34,952 nucleotides of DNA from JACRAO01 sp964490895 (GCA_964490895.1 CAZBEI010000115.1:1-34952); one strand, 5' to 3'; positions 1 to 8,173 are shown, counted from the first letter of the stretch. The notes: generated by a model from the sequence alone, not told the origin. Program-made: numbers and translations.

Positions 1-1
1 A

Positions 2-479
2 AAAACAATGCTGCCTCAGGAAAAAGAGCGCGTTATATCTGAAACGAAAACGGAGATAAAACTGATTTTAGATCAGGAGCTTCTTCAGAAATTACAGAGA
101 ATCAAAGAACTCACTGCGCATCAAAACCCCAATCCAAGTTACGCAGAATTAATTTCGCTAATGGCAGATCACCTATTGAAACAAATTGACCCAATGCTTA
201 AAGCAAAAAATAAAAAAGTTAAGATAGAAAGAAAAGCTGAGCAAATGAAGTCAGAAGAAGCTGGGATATCCAGTGAATTAAACTCAAATCACCAAGTTCA
301 GAACTCCACTGAGTCTACCCCGACTTGTGCGGGATCCGCAGCGGAGTTGCAAAAACCCAGTGGCGTTGGGAGGAGAGAGCGCCCCGGGGAACCTCAGGCT
401 TCACTGTACTCTGCATAATTTACTTGAAGCAAAGAGAATCTTTGGTGAAAAGAAAATGGATGGGCATTTAAAAGCGTAA
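2..479 (+). pseudogene. Decayed HNH endonuclease gene (core deleted, frameshifted)
   Basis: Relic of an HNH nuclease of the type common in Bdellovibrio-like genomes. The first part, open from an ATG at 8 and possibly starting left of the window, gives the helical region before the HNH domain (ending near KQIDPMLKAKNKK). Around 320-350 the frame reads CAGSAAELQK, resembling the family's CGS-x-x-x-L-x segment. The frame then shifts by one, and another frame reads PVALGGESAPGNLRLHCTLHN followed by LLEAKRIFG to a TAA at 477-479. That matches the usual HNH C-terminus (P-x-ALGG ... NLRL-C-x-x-HN ... FG). The segment that should hold the first catalytic His (IDH-type motif) and the residues before the first Cys are missing, so an active enzyme is not expected. 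Identification is from motif memory; the frameshift and the residual motifs are visible directly. Confidence 0.7.
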
Positions 480-605
480 TTATCTCCCTAACTGGCCCTG
501 ACTGGGACTTCGCCGCCCTCCTGCTCCCATAATCCACTGAGGGATTACATAAATAACTTCAAAAAAAATTTGTATTAAGGTGCGGGAGTGTGCCAAAACT
601 AGTTT

Positions 606-3218
606 ATGCACAACTCAACTTTTCCTGAAGAAATCAAACTCTCTAACGGCATCCCTGTCATTTTGCAACACTATGCGGGCCATGTGGCTGCCACCTACTG
701 GTGGGTCAAGGTGGGCAGTGCGGACGAACTCCCGGGGGAGGAGGGGTTTGCGCATTTTTTGGAGCACATGCTTTTTAAAGATGCAGCGGCTAAAGAGATG
801 GGGATTCCATCTAGCGGACAGATGGCCGAGGCCATTGAGTCTTGTGGCGGCGAGATCAATGCTTTTACTTCGTTTGATCAGACCGTTTATCATGTCACTT
901 GTGCAGAAGGTCATTGGGAGAAAATCCTCACGGTTTTTGGGGATTTGGCAAAGCCACAGTCTTTTTTGAAAGAAGACTTTTTGAGAGAAAGAGAAGTGAT
1001 CTTAGAAGAACTCAGAAAAAATGAGGATAATCCCGGGAGGCAGCTCTTTGAAACCTTATTTAAAACCACCTTTTCTAAACACCCTTACGGTCGTCCTGTC
1101 ATTGGGTATGCCAAAACGCTAAAAAGTGCAAACGTCAAACAATTAGAAATTTTTTACAGAAAACATTATATTTCTCAAAACATGGGCCTTGTCATAGTCG
1201 GTCCAATGGATGAACCGAAAAGAAAAGAAGGAATTTTAAAAACCTTAGAAAAAAAATGGGGTCAGAAAATTATCCCTGAAAAGAAGTTAAGCTCCAGCGC
1301 TAGAGTCACAGATAACCCCTTAAGAAAAGAAGTAGCTTTGGTAAAAAAAACATTCGATGTTCAATCTCCAACCCTTGCACTTTCTTTTCGAGTGCCAGAT
1401 TTAAAACATCCTGACCTTCCCATTTTAGATCTCATTGTAGGCGTGCTCAGCCTAGGGGAACTTTCTCGGCTTTATCAGAGACTGTTTTATCAAAATGCTT
1501 TAGTCACGGATGTCTCAGGAGGACTTTATGTTCCCAAAGACCCCGGGATGCTTTTTTTCCAAATGGAGACGGAGAGTATATCTAAGATCCACGCTATTTT
1601 AGATTCTGTTTTTGACGAGTTTAAACGCCTGACACAAGAAGGTCCTACTCCCGAAGAACTCTCTCGAGTGATTGTGACAGCAGAAAGCGAAAAACTTTAT
1701 TCGACTCAAACAGCAGATAGCATGGCCAGCCGGTTGGGATTTTTAAAATTTGTTTTAGATGATTTAAACTATGATCAAAAATATTTAGAATCTTTAAGGC
1801 AAGTGAATGTAAAAAAATTTCAAGAAACAGCTCGGAAATATTTAGTTTCAAACCGAATGAGCTTGGCCCTTCTCCTACCCAAAGAAGAAAAAAACTTTGC
1901 GCTGGACGGGTTGAGAGAAAAAATTCAAAAAAACTTATTATCAGATACAATCCAGAAAGAAAAACCTCTCCAACGCGCAAAGGCCAGGTTTTTTCCCGAG
2001 GTGATACAGAGCCCATTGGGAATAAGTCTGATCTATCAAGAAAAACCCCTGTCTCATGTCGTGAGTGTCCAGGCAGTAGCCCTAGGCGGAGTGAGACTTG
2101 AGCTTCCTGACTGGGGGGTAAGTCATCTTTTGTCTCAGACTTGGGCCAAGGGAACCCATCAAAAAACAGCGAGAGAAATTTCTTCGATTGTAGAGGGCAG
2201 TGCCGCTGGTTTAGAAGGTTTTTCGGGCAGAAATACAATCGGTCTGAGTCTCACATCTTTGGCGAGAGATTGGGAAAAGCTCTCTTCACTGTTTACAGAA
2301 ATTTTAGCTTATCCCAGTTTTCAAAACGAGGAAGTCTCTCATTCCAAGCGGATCACAGAAGAGGAAATCAAATCTTTGGAGGACCACTCTTCGCAATTGT
2401 GCATCAAGCTATTTTTAGAAACTCTGTACGAAGAGCATCCCTATGGACGTTGGACTACGGGGAGTCTGGAAAGTGTTTCTAAAATACAGGGAGACAAGCT
2501 CAAGGATTTTCATCAAAAGTGGATTAGGCCCGAGCGCTTAGTGATATCGGTGGTGGGAGCTGTTCAGAAAGAAAAAGTTTTGCTATGGCTTGAGCAACTT
2601 GAGCAGCTCCTCAAAGACAATAAAGGACAAGCCAGTTCTCCCTCTTTACCGCAAGAAGAATCTGATCTTAAGGCCCCACGCTGGGTCGAAAAGAAATTAA
2701 AGCGCGAGCAAACACATATTTTGGTGGGAGGACTTGGCTGCCGAGTGAACTCGCAGGACCGGTATGCTGTAAGGTTATTGCAAACTTTACTGGGAGGACA
2801 AAGTGGGAGACTCTTTTTAGAGCTTAGAGAAAAACGCAGTCTCGCTTATTCTGTAGCTCCCATGAGTTTCGAAGGGATGGAACGAGGCTACGTTGGAACC
2901 TATATTGCGTGTGCTCCCGAGAAAAGACAAGAGGCCATCAAAGGAATTCGATCTGTTTTAGAGCAACTTGGAAAAAAAGGTCCCAAAGAGAGCGAAATGA
3001 AAAGAGCACAGGAGTTTTATTTAGGCCGGAGGGCCATGGAGTTGCAAAGTGACTCCTCATTGTCTTCGCATTATTGTCTACAGACCCTTTATGGGCTTCC
3101 CTTTATAGAAGAGCAAGAACTCAGTCGGAAAATAAGATCCATTGGGGCTAAAGAATTACAAAAAGTTTGTCAGAAGTATTTTCTTGAGCCGCCTCAAGTC
3201 ACGAGCGTTGTATGCTAA
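606..3218 (+). CDS. M16 family zinc metallopeptidase, fused two-domain (pitrilysin type)
   Basis: An 870-residue protein with two M16 halves in one chain. The N-terminal half carries the inverted zinc motif HFLEH (residues 50-54) and the downstream acidic motif EREVILEE (about 128-135) that supplies the third zinc ligand. The second half starts near residue 460 and has HLLSQ at the corresponding place, so it is the usual catalytically silent partner that helps close the substrate chamber. These enzymes degrade oligopeptides or process small proteins. No signal peptide is seen, so a cytoplasmic location is more likely than periplasmic. The ATG at 606 directly follows an in-frame TAG, so no longer start exists. 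A Shine-Dalgarno sequence is poor (GGGAG is about 18 bases upstream). The last 7 bases overlap the next gene, suggesting co-translation. Confidence 0.93.
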   Translation: MHNSTFPEEIKLSNGIPVILQHYAGHVAATYWWVKVGSADELPGEEGFAHFLEHMLFKDAAAKEMGIPSSGQMAEAIESCGGEINAFTSFDQTVYHVTCAEGHWEKILTVFGDLAKPQSFLKEDFLREREVILEELRKNEDNPGRQLFETLFKTTFSKHPYGRPVIGYAKTLKSANVKQLEIFYRKHYISQNMGLVIVGPMDEPKRKEGILKTLEKKWGQKIIPEKKLSSSARVTDNPLRKEVALVKKTFDVQSPTLALSFRVPDLKHPDLPILDLIVGVLSLGELSRLYQRLFYQNALVTDVSGGLYVPKDPGMLFFQMETESISKIHAILDSVFDEFKRLTQEGPTPEELSRVIVTAESEKLYSTQTADSMASRLGFLKFVLDDLNYDQKYLESLRQVNVKKFQETARKYLVSNRMSLALLLPKEEKNFALDGLREKIQKNLLSDTIQKEKPLQRAKARFFPEVIQSPLGISLIYQEKPLSHVVSVQAVALGGVRLELPDWGVSHLLSQTWAKGTHQKTAREISSIVEGSAAGLEGFSGRNTIGLSLTSLARDWEKLSSLFTEILAYPSFQNEEVSHSKRITEEEIKSLEDHSSQLCIKLFLETLYEEHPYGRWTTGSLESVSKIQGDKLKDFHQKWIRPERLVISVVGAVQKEKVLLWLEQLEQLLKDNKGQASSPSLPQEESDLKAPRWVEKKLKREQTHILVGGLGCRVNSQDRYAVRLLQTLLGGQSGRLFLELREKRSLAYSVAPMSFEGMERGYVGTYIACAPEKRQEAIKGIRSVLEQLGKKGPKESEMKRAQEFYLGRRAMELQSDSSLSSHYCLQTLYGLPFIEEQELSRKIRSIGAKELQKVCQKYFLEPPQVTSVVC

Positions 3219-3802
3219 AAGACCTGGCCTTTTCCTTTGTCGGAATTTTCGTGGCTTTGGATATTGTGGGGGTCGTTCCTCTTTTTATTTCATTGACACA
3301 AAAAGCCTCTCCAAAAGAACGACGTAAAATGACGAATCAGTCCATGGTGGTCGCTCTTGTGGTGGCACTTTTGTTTGTTTTTTTGGGCGCGGCCGTTTTT
3401 GATTTTTTAGGAATTAAGATCTTTGATTTCAAAGTCGCGGGAGGGCTTGTTTTACTCCTCATTTCTCTGGCGGATCTTATGGGAGGGCCAGGAGCCATAC
3501 ATCAAAGAGTGCTTTCGGGAAATACAGGAGTGGTGCCGCTGGCTGTTCCACTTATTACGGGTCCTGGGGTTTTGACCACCTTGATCTTACAAGTGGGGGC
3601 TTTTGGCTACACAGTGACTCTGATCTCCTTATTTGCCAATTATCTTTTGGCATGGATTCTATTGCGAAAGTCAGAAAGCATCACTCGCCTGATTGGAAGA
3701 GACGGGACAGTTGTGGTTTCTAAAATAGCAGCACTTTTGTTGGCGGCTATTGCGATTTCTATGATTCGAGGGGGTATATTTGACGCCATTCGAGCTTATT
3801 AA
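3212..3802 (+). CDS. MarC family integral membrane protein
   Basis: A 196-residue polytopic protein with about six hydrophobic segments and MarC/UPF0056 hallmarks: an N-terminal FVALDIVGVVPLFISLT segment, a GGLVLLLISL segment and the conserved loop PLAVPLITGPGVLTT near residues 110-125. Members sit in the inner membrane. Despite the historic name (multiple antibiotic resistance C), a transport function has not been firmly shown for the family. The ATG lies inside the end of the M16 peptidase gene (7-base overlap), so the two are probably one transcript. Length is typical for the family. Confidence 0.92.
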   Translation: MLKDLAFSFVGIFVALDIVGVVPLFISLTQKASPKERRKMTNQSMVVALVVALLFVFLGAAVFDFLGIKIFDFKVAGGLVLLLISLADLMGGPGAIHQRVLSGNTGVVPLAVPLITGPGVLTTLILQVGAFGYTVTLISLFANYLLAWILLRKSESITRLIGRDGTVVVSKIAALLLAAIAISMIRGGIFDAIRAY

Positions 3803-3839
3803 CCGTGGGATGGGAGTTATTATGCCCGTTGCGTCAAAA

Positions 3840-3882
3840 TTGACCCCCCCCCTTTGACCTCTCCTGTAAAAGTGTTTAATAT
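3840..3882 (+). promoter_or_regulatory. Putative sigma-70 promoter with a C9 tract
   Basis: TTGACC (3854-3859), 17 bases, then TAATAT (3877-3882) is a plausible -35/-10 pair driving the following gene. A second TTGACC (3840-3845) lies just upstream, and a run of nine C (3844-3852) separates the two. The -10 match is only 4 of 6, so this is a suggestion. A start near 3889 would make the ATG at 3889 almost leaderless and favours the downstream GTG. Confidence 0.4.
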
Positions 3883-3912
3883 TAAGGAATGAGGCCCAAA
3901 GGATCCCTAACT

Positions 3913-4500
3913 GTGGTCTCCCAGCCACAGGCTTTTTTTTATGAATTAGTGACTTCTGCTATTGATCAGCAAAATATTGCAATTCGACCAGAGACTGAAG
4001 CCTATTTGGTCAATCTGCTCAATCAATTTGTGTCTACAGATCGCCTTTATTTGAGAGATGCCAAGGGAAACTACCGCGAAGAACCCCTGGCTGTTTTATT
4101 AAAAGAGGCTCTAGAACTTCCTCGTTCGGAGGAACAAAAACTCATGTTTAGGCACTTAGGGGATGTTTCGCTCTATATGGCTGGATTTTTTCAAGATAGT
4201 TTGAATAGAAAACCAGTGGATGTGGATTATTATATTGATTTGGGTGGAGTGGCTTATCAACAAGTGGCCGCACGTGTAGAGGAGAAATTTTTGCAGCTTT
4301 TATATGAAGAGCTTTCCATAAAATTTGGTAATTTTGTAGAAGTCCTTGCTGAAATCAGTGAAAAAACAACTCCTAAAACAGAGAAAAATCTACTCCGAAT
4401 TTACGAGATCTGGCTCAAGACAAAAAGCGAAAGGGCTGCTAAAGCGCTCCAAGAAGCGGGGATCATCCCCGATCAGAATTTGAAGAAAAATATTCAGTAG
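3913..4500 (+). CDS. Conserved protein of unknown function
   Basis: About 195 residues, soluble, mostly helical, with no signal peptide or membrane segment. I recognise no named family. Visible features are a central block HLGDVSLYMAGFFQDSL (about residues 87-103), then VDVDYYIDLGGVAYQQVA and a helical C-terminal half ending in the alanine-rich helix ERAAKALQEAGI. Start choice: an ATG lies at 3889, but the only Shine-Dalgarno-like bases there touch it directly. The in-frame GTG at 3913 has AAAGGA (3897-3902) 10 bases upstream, so I prefer it. The gene has its own likely promoter and ends one base from the convergent cyclophilin gene. The pattern of charged and aromatic residues looks like a real, conserved protein; function is unknown. 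Confidence 0.75.
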   Translation: MVSQPQAFFYELVTSAIDQQNIAIRPETEAYLVNLLNQFVSTDRLYLRDAKGNYREEPLAVLLKEALELPRSEEQKLMFRHLGDVSLYMAGFFQDSLNRKPVDVDYYIDLGGVAYQQVAARVEEKFLQLLYEELSIKFGNFVEVLAEISEKTTPKTEKNLLRIYEIWLKTKSERAAKALQEAGIIPDQNLKKNIQ

Positions 4501-4501
4501 C

Positions 4502-5182
4502 TTACTCCACCCCAACCGTCGTCATTTTATCTCCAACTTGAATTTTTCGCGCAGCATCCATTCCCTCAATTACCTGTCCGAAAACTGTATAGGAGTGATC
4601 GAGCTGGGGTTGAGGTCCGAGGGTGATATAAAACTGTGAGTCTGCGGAGTCAGGATCTTGTGCTCGAGCCATCGCCACCGCGCCTTCCGAATGGTGCCTG
4701 TTGTTAAATTCTGCTTTTAGTTTTTGCCCACTCCCACTCATTCCAGTTCCTGTGGGGTCTCCACCTTGGATCACAAAGCCGGGAACCACGCGGTGGAAAG
4801 TGAGTCCATTGTAAAATCCCTTTTGAATGAGCTCGATGATTCTACGAACTGTTTGGGGAGCGTCGTTTGGATAAAATTTGAATCGAATTGGACCATATGG
4901 GGTTTTGAGTGTGGCGGTGGCTTTAGAGAGCCCATTTGGGTCTACGGTTAAGTCAGCGCTTGCATTCGTCGATGACGAAGTGGGTGTGGGTATTGCAGAA
5001 GTTTGTGGCATAGTGGTTTCCTTTGTCAAAGGGGTCGTTATTTGAGGACTGGGCTCGGCCAAGTTCTCTTGTTTTTGATTTTTATAGAGTAAACTCAGGG
5101 TGATTCCAATTATAAAAATAATAATTATAAGATAAGGCAGTTTTCGAGCCAGCATGGGTTGACACTCTCCCTTGTAGCGCAT
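4502..5182 (-). CDS. Membrane-anchored cyclophilin-type peptidyl-prolyl isomerase
   Basis: A 226-residue protein with a cyclophilin domain (residues about 85-226) after an N-terminal anchor. One hydrophobic segment (about 15-34: PYLIIIIFIIGITLSLL) is followed by a Ser/Thr/Pro-rich linker, which points to tethering on the outer face of the inner membrane. The catalytic signature FHRVVPGFVIQGGDPTGTG carries the active-site Phe-His-Arg and the Q-x-G-D loop, and SQFYITLGPQPQLDHSYTVFG is also typical. It should catalyse cis-trans isomerisation of prolyl bonds during folding of exported proteins. The start at 5182 has GGAGG four bases upstream; an in-frame ATG nine codons later is possible. It is divergent from tatC with only 17 bases between starts, so each promoter must reach into the other gene. 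Confidence 0.92.
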   Translation of the reverse strand: MRYKGECQPMLARKLPYLIIIIFIIGITLSLLYKNQKQENLAEPSPQITTPLTKETTMPQTSAIPTPTSSSTNASADLTVDPNGLSKATATLKTPYGPIRFKFYPNDAPQTVRRIIELIQKGFYNGLTFHRVVPGFVIQGGDPTGTGMSGSGQKLKAEFNNRHHSEGAVAMARAQDPDSADSQFYITLGPQPQLDHSYTVFGQVIEGMDAARKIQVGDKMTTVGVE

Positions 5183-5187
5183 ATTAC
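5159..5187 (+). promoter_or_regulatory. Putative tatC promoter inside the cyclophilin start
   Basis: A perfect TTGACA (5159-5164), 17 bases, then TATTAC (5182-5187). The predicted transcription start near 5194 leaves only about six bases before the tatC ATG at 5200, so the mRNA would be nearly leaderless. The elements lie within the first codons of the oppositely oriented cyclophilin gene. Confidence 0.5.
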
Positions 5188-5199
5188 CTCCATCAGGGT

Positions 5200-5943
5200 A
5201 TGAAACAAGAAAATTTTTCTAGGAACTTGAGCTTTTATGAGCATTTTGATGAGCTGCGAGTTCGGCTCATGAGGTGCCTAGCTGTTTTTTTTGTTGGATT
5301 TGCTTTCTTTTATTTTTTTGCGGATCCTTTTTTAAGCATTTTAAGAAAGCCTCTTTTTGATCTTTTGCCACCGGAGCAACGCAAACTGTACTTTACAAGC
5401 TTATTCGAAAATTTTCTCACCCACCTCAAGCTGGGCGGCTATGCCTCTCTTTTTTTCTTATCCCCTTATTATTTTTATGAAGTTTGGAGATTTATTGCAC
5501 CCGGGCTTTACCTCAGAGAGAAAAAGCTAGCGGTTCCCTTTATTGTAGTGGCGAGCGTGTTTTTTTTGGGAGGAGCGTGTTTTGCCTACTTTATTCTATT
5601 TCCAGTGGGTTTTAAGTTTTTTGTGACCTATGGAGCTCCCTCTGATGTGGCCTTGCTCACGATCGACTCCTATTATGGCACCTGCCTAAAGCTGCTCTTA
5701 CTTTTTGGTTTGGCGTTCGAACTCCCTGTTCTTATTTGTCTTTTGGGCGTTTTAAGGGTGGTGGATGCCGCGTTTTTAAGAGAGCATCGCAGAAATGCTA
5801 TCCTAATGATCTCCGTTTTAGCTGCTATTTTTGCACCGCCGGATGCCATTTCGATGCTTATTTTAGGAGCGCCTTTAGTCCTGATGTACGAAGGTGCAAT
5901 CTGGGTTGTGGCGTGGATTGGAAAGAAGTCGTTTACTCAGTAG
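5200..5943 (+). CDS. tatC: Sec-independent protein translocase TatC
   Basis: A 247-residue inner-membrane protein with six membrane segments and the TatC signatures: the N-terminal cytoplasmic HFDELRVRL motif (residues 15-23), which helps bind twin-arginine signal peptides, and the conserved FELPV (acidic residue in a membrane segment) near residue 174. TatC is the receptor core of the Tat pathway, which exports folded, often cofactor-bearing proteins. No tatA/tatB genes are seen beside it. Length and topology are normal. The upstream gap to the divergent cyclophilin gene is 17 bases; a candidate promoter lies at 5159-5187. Downstream, 99 bases separate it from rpsF. Confidence 0.95.
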   Translation: MKQENFSRNLSFYEHFDELRVRLMRCLAVFFVGFAFFYFFADPFLSILRKPLFDLLPPEQRKLYFTSLFENFLTHLKLGGYASLFFLSPYYFYEVWRFIAPGLYLREKKLAVPFIVVASVFFLGGACFAYFILFPVGFKFFVTYGAPSDVALLTIDSYYGTCLKLLLLFGLAFELPVLICLLGVLRVVDAAFLREHRRNAILMISVLAAIFAPPDAISMLILGAPLVLMYEGAIWVVAWIGKKSFTQ

Positions 5944-5974
5944 TTAGCTTATGTTACTCGCAAGCTTGGCCCTT

Positions 5975-6022
5975 GCTCACCTTTATAAAAGTGGAGAGTG
6001 AGCTTTTGGAAAACAATTTCCA
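5975..6022 (+). other. Two short hairpins in the rpsF leader
   Basis: GCTCAC (5975-5980) pairs with GTGAGC (5998-6003), and TGGAAA (6007-6012) pairs with TTTCCA (6017-6022) around an ACAA loop, just upstream of the AAGGAG ribosome binding site. They could form an autoregulatory leader for the S6/S18 operon, but the known CCG-bulge signature was not seen. A TATAAA (5984-5989) lies in the first loop and may instead be a -10 element. Confidence 0.3.
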
Positions 6023-6042
6023 TTAACCATAAGGAGAAAAAA

Positions 6043-6453
6043 ATGGATTCTAAAGCTGCTAGTGTTTTGGGTTACGAAACTGTGTTTGTCACACGTACGG
6101 ACTTGCCTGATCCCGGGTTAAAAGCTCTACATGACAAAGTAAAAAATATTATTATTCAACACGAGGGAGAGTTTGTGCTTTCAGAGGACTGGGGAAAGCG
6201 AAAACTGGCCTATGTCATTAAAAAAGAAACTCGAGGGCATTATCATTATTTTGTTTACACTGGAAAAAATAATGTCGTCCAAGAGTTGGAGAGAAATTTA
6301 AGAATTCATGAACATGTTCTCAGATTTTTGAGCGTGCACTTGGGAGATGAGTTTGTGCCGAGTAAATTTGTAGAGGCACGAAATAATTATCACGTCAGTC
6401 AAAAATTAAGAGAAGAGAATAGTCGTAGAGATGATGACTATTATGGCGAATAA
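6043..6453 (+). CDS. rpsF: 30S ribosomal protein S6
   Basis: A 136-residue protein matching bacterial S6. It has a YETVFVTRTDL strand at the N-terminus, a central EDWGKRKLAYVIKKETRGHYHYFVY block (residues about 48-72), and a charged Asp/Arg-rich tail (EENSRRDDDYYGE). S6 pairs with S18 on the platform of the small subunit. The start is the ATG at 6043 with AAGGAG (6031-6036) upstream; a further ATG at 5998 in frame lacks a ribosome binding site and would add an atypical extension. First gene of the run rpsF-rpsR-DUF2232-rplI, a widely conserved order, 17 bases from rpsR. Confidence 0.96.
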   Translation: MDSKAASVLGYETVFVTRTDLPDPGLKALHDKVKNIIIQHEGEFVLSEDWGKRKLAYVIKKETRGHYHYFVYTGKNNVVQELERNLRIHEHVLRFLSVHLGDEFVPSKFVEARNNYHVSQKLREENSRRDDDYYGE

Positions 6454-6470
6454 AGAGGAGATAAAATTTT

Positions 6471-6782
6471 ATGGCTAGACGCGATGACAGTTATTCGGAG
6501 AGAGATTATCATTCGGACAAAGGAGGGCGAGATGGAGATGACAAATCTCGCCGCATGAGCAGTGGATTTCATCGTAAAAAAATCTGTCGGTTTTGTTCTG
6601 ATAATGATTTTCATTTAGACTATAAGGATGTGCGAGTTATGCAATCTTTTTTGACAGAACACGGTAAAATCGTGCCGCGGAGAATTTCTGGAAATTGTGC
6701 CTGTCATCAAAGAAAATTGACGGTAGCCATAAAGCGCGCGAGAAATTTAGCGCTTGTGGGATACACGACACTGGGAAATTAA
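6471..6782 (+). CDS. rpsR: 30S ribosomal protein S18 (zinc-binding form)
   Basis: A 103-residue S18. The core KKICRFC ... MQSFLTEHGKIVPRRISGNCACHQRKLTVAIKRARNLALV is unmistakable. It retains the zinc ligands CRFC and CACH, so it is the metal-binding form rather than the cysteine-free paralogue. An extra N-terminal tail of about 30 residues rich in Asp, Arg, Ser and Gly precedes the core. S18 forms a dimer with S6 on the 30S platform. GAGGAG lies upstream of the ATG. It follows rpsF closely and is co-transcribed with it. Confidence 0.96.
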   Translation: MARRDDSYSERDYHSDKGGRDGDDKSRRMSSGFHRKKICRFCSDNDFHLDYKDVRVMQSFLTEHGKIVPRRISGNCACHQRKLTVAIKRARNLALVGYTTLGN

Positions 6783-6795
6783 GATCACTTCTCAA

Positions 6796-7698
6796 ATGCC
6801 AAAAGGATTTCTATTCATTCCTTTCGTTTTGAGCGCTGTTTTATTTTTGAGTGGTTTATTCTCTGCTTTTGCCCCTCTGCCTATTTTAGTGCTTTATTTC
6901 GAAACAGGTCGAGTCAAAGCGTGGTTAGCGGCTATTACGAATGCAGTGATTATAGGTTTGGTGGCTGGAAAAGTAAGTCTTTGGATTTTTGTTCTCTTTG
7001 TTTTGGTTGTGGCTTTGGTGATGTCTGAGCTTTTAAATAAGAAGATTTCTTTAGAAAAAACAGGGATTTTAACCTTGGCTTCTCTTTTAGGAGTGCTCCT
7101 AGTTTTGGTTTTCTATTATTCTAGAATCCACCACATGGGCATGACAGATGTTCTCAAAAAAGAAGGGGATGTCTTAGTCGAATATTTAAATCAAAATATA
7201 TCCAAAGAACTGCGTTCTCAGTGGTTGGATAAAACTGAGTCCAGCGAATTGACAAGCGAATTCAAAGAGACGCTGCTTATGGAATTCCCCCCTGCGTTGG
7301 CAATCACCTCTTTTTTGATGATTTGGATCAATCTCTTTATGCTATTGCGCCTAAATCCAAAAAAATTGAGGGAAAAACTCGGATTAGAGATTGCCTACTT
7401 CAGAAGGTGGAAAGCTCCTGAGTTTCTGATTTGGCCCACCTTATTCTGTGGTTTTTTGCAGATTGTGGAGTTTGGGGTTTATTCCCAAGTGGCACTGGGC
7501 GGGTTTAAGTTTTTGATGGCTATTTATGCGCTGCAGGGCTTGAGCGTGCTCAGTTTTCTTTTTGAAGTTTGGAGAGTCGGGCCTCTGTTTAGGATCCTTG
7601 GGTTTGTGATGGTGATTGTCCTGATGTTGCCTTTGCTACTGGGGATTGGATTTTTTGATCTGTGGTTTGACTTTCGGGCTAAATTGAGGCAATCGTAG
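6796..7698 (+). CDS. DUF2232 (YybS-like) integral membrane protein
   Basis: A 300-residue membrane protein with roughly eight hydrophobic segments. It fits the DUF2232/YybS family, which is typically found between rpsR and rplI, as here. The segment RRWKAPEFLIWPTLFCGFL in the C-terminal half, followed by two long hydrophobic stretches, is characteristic. A central hydrophilic part (about residues 115-160) contains the helical region KKEGDVLVEYLNQNISKEL. Function is not established. I chose the ATG at 6796 because the in-frame ATG at 6754 lies inside rpsR and would put a hydrophilic extension before the first membrane helix; neither has a strong ribosome binding site. Confidence 0.85.
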   Translation: MPKGFLFIPFVLSAVLFLSGLFSAFAPLPILVLYFETGRVKAWLAAITNAVIIGLVAGKVSLWIFVLFVLVVALVMSELLNKKISLEKTGILTLASLLGVLLVLVFYYSRIHHMGMTDVLKKEGDVLVEYLNQNISKELRSQWLDKTESSELTSEFKETLLMEFPPALAITSFLMIWINLFMLLRLNPKKLREKLGLEIAYFRRWKAPEFLIWPTLFCGFLQIVEFGVYSQVALGGFKFLMAIYALQGLSVLSFLFEVWRVGPLFRILGFVMVIVLMLPLLLGIGFFDLWFDFRAKLRQS

Positions 7699-7726
7699 AA
7701 CAGCGTAAAATGAGGAGATCATCTAT

Positions 7727-8173
7727 ATGCAAGTGATGTTACGAGAAAATGTGGAAAATTTAGGAAGACTAGGAGACATCGTTCAGGTCTCGGATGGGTA
7801 CGCTAGAAATTACCTCCTCCCCCGAAAATTAGTGGTGGTGGCTGACCAAAAAAATAAGAGTCAAATGGAACACCACAAAAGAATATTAGAGAAAAAAAGA
7901 CAAGCGTTTAAGCTTGAAGCCGAGGAGCTAGCTAAAAAACTCAGTGAGTTTTCTTGTAATATTATGAGAAAAGTAGATGGTGGCGATAAACTCTATGGAT
8001 CAGTGACCACTGGGGATATTGCGGGAGCATTGAATAAAGCAGGATTTCAGGTGGATAAAAAGTCTATTCAGCTCGATGTGCCCATCAAGAGTTTGGGAGT
8101 GCACGCGGTAAAAATTAGACTGGAATCTGATATTACTGCTCAAATGAAAGTTTGGGTCGTCAAAGAAGAATGA
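7727..8173 (+). CDS. rplI: 50S ribosomal protein L9
   Basis: A 148-residue protein with the L9 layout. The N-terminal RNA-binding domain contains MLRENVENLGRLGDIVQV and the signature DGYARNYLLPRKL (residues about 23-35). A long connecting helix (about 40-75) and a C-terminal domain with KLYGSVTTGDIAGAL follow. L9 sits at the base of the L1 stalk of the large subunit. TGAGGAG lies about 9 bases upstream of the ATG. The gene follows the DUF2232 gene by 28 bases and precedes dnaB by 44 bases, a conserved arrangement. Confidence 0.97.
   Translation: MQVMLRENVENLGRLGDIVQVSDGYARNYLLPRKLVVVADQKNKSQMEHHKRILEKKRQAFKLEAEELAKKLSEFSCNIMRKVDGGDKLYGSVTTGDIAGALNKAGFQVDKKSIQLDVPIKSLGVHAVKIRLESDITAQMKVWVVKEE

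Noticed and set aside
530..547. Inverted repeat TAATCC/GGATTA as a terminator
   Set aside because: Only six pairs, low GC, and no T run after it.
580..969. 129-codon open frame overlapping the M16 start
   Set aside because: A shifted frame through the M16 zinc-site region; composition is that of an out-of-frame shadow.
1645..2238. 197-codon open frame on the minus strand inside the M16 gene
   Set aside because: Antisense to a clear peptidase; its product has no recognisable motif and odd composition.
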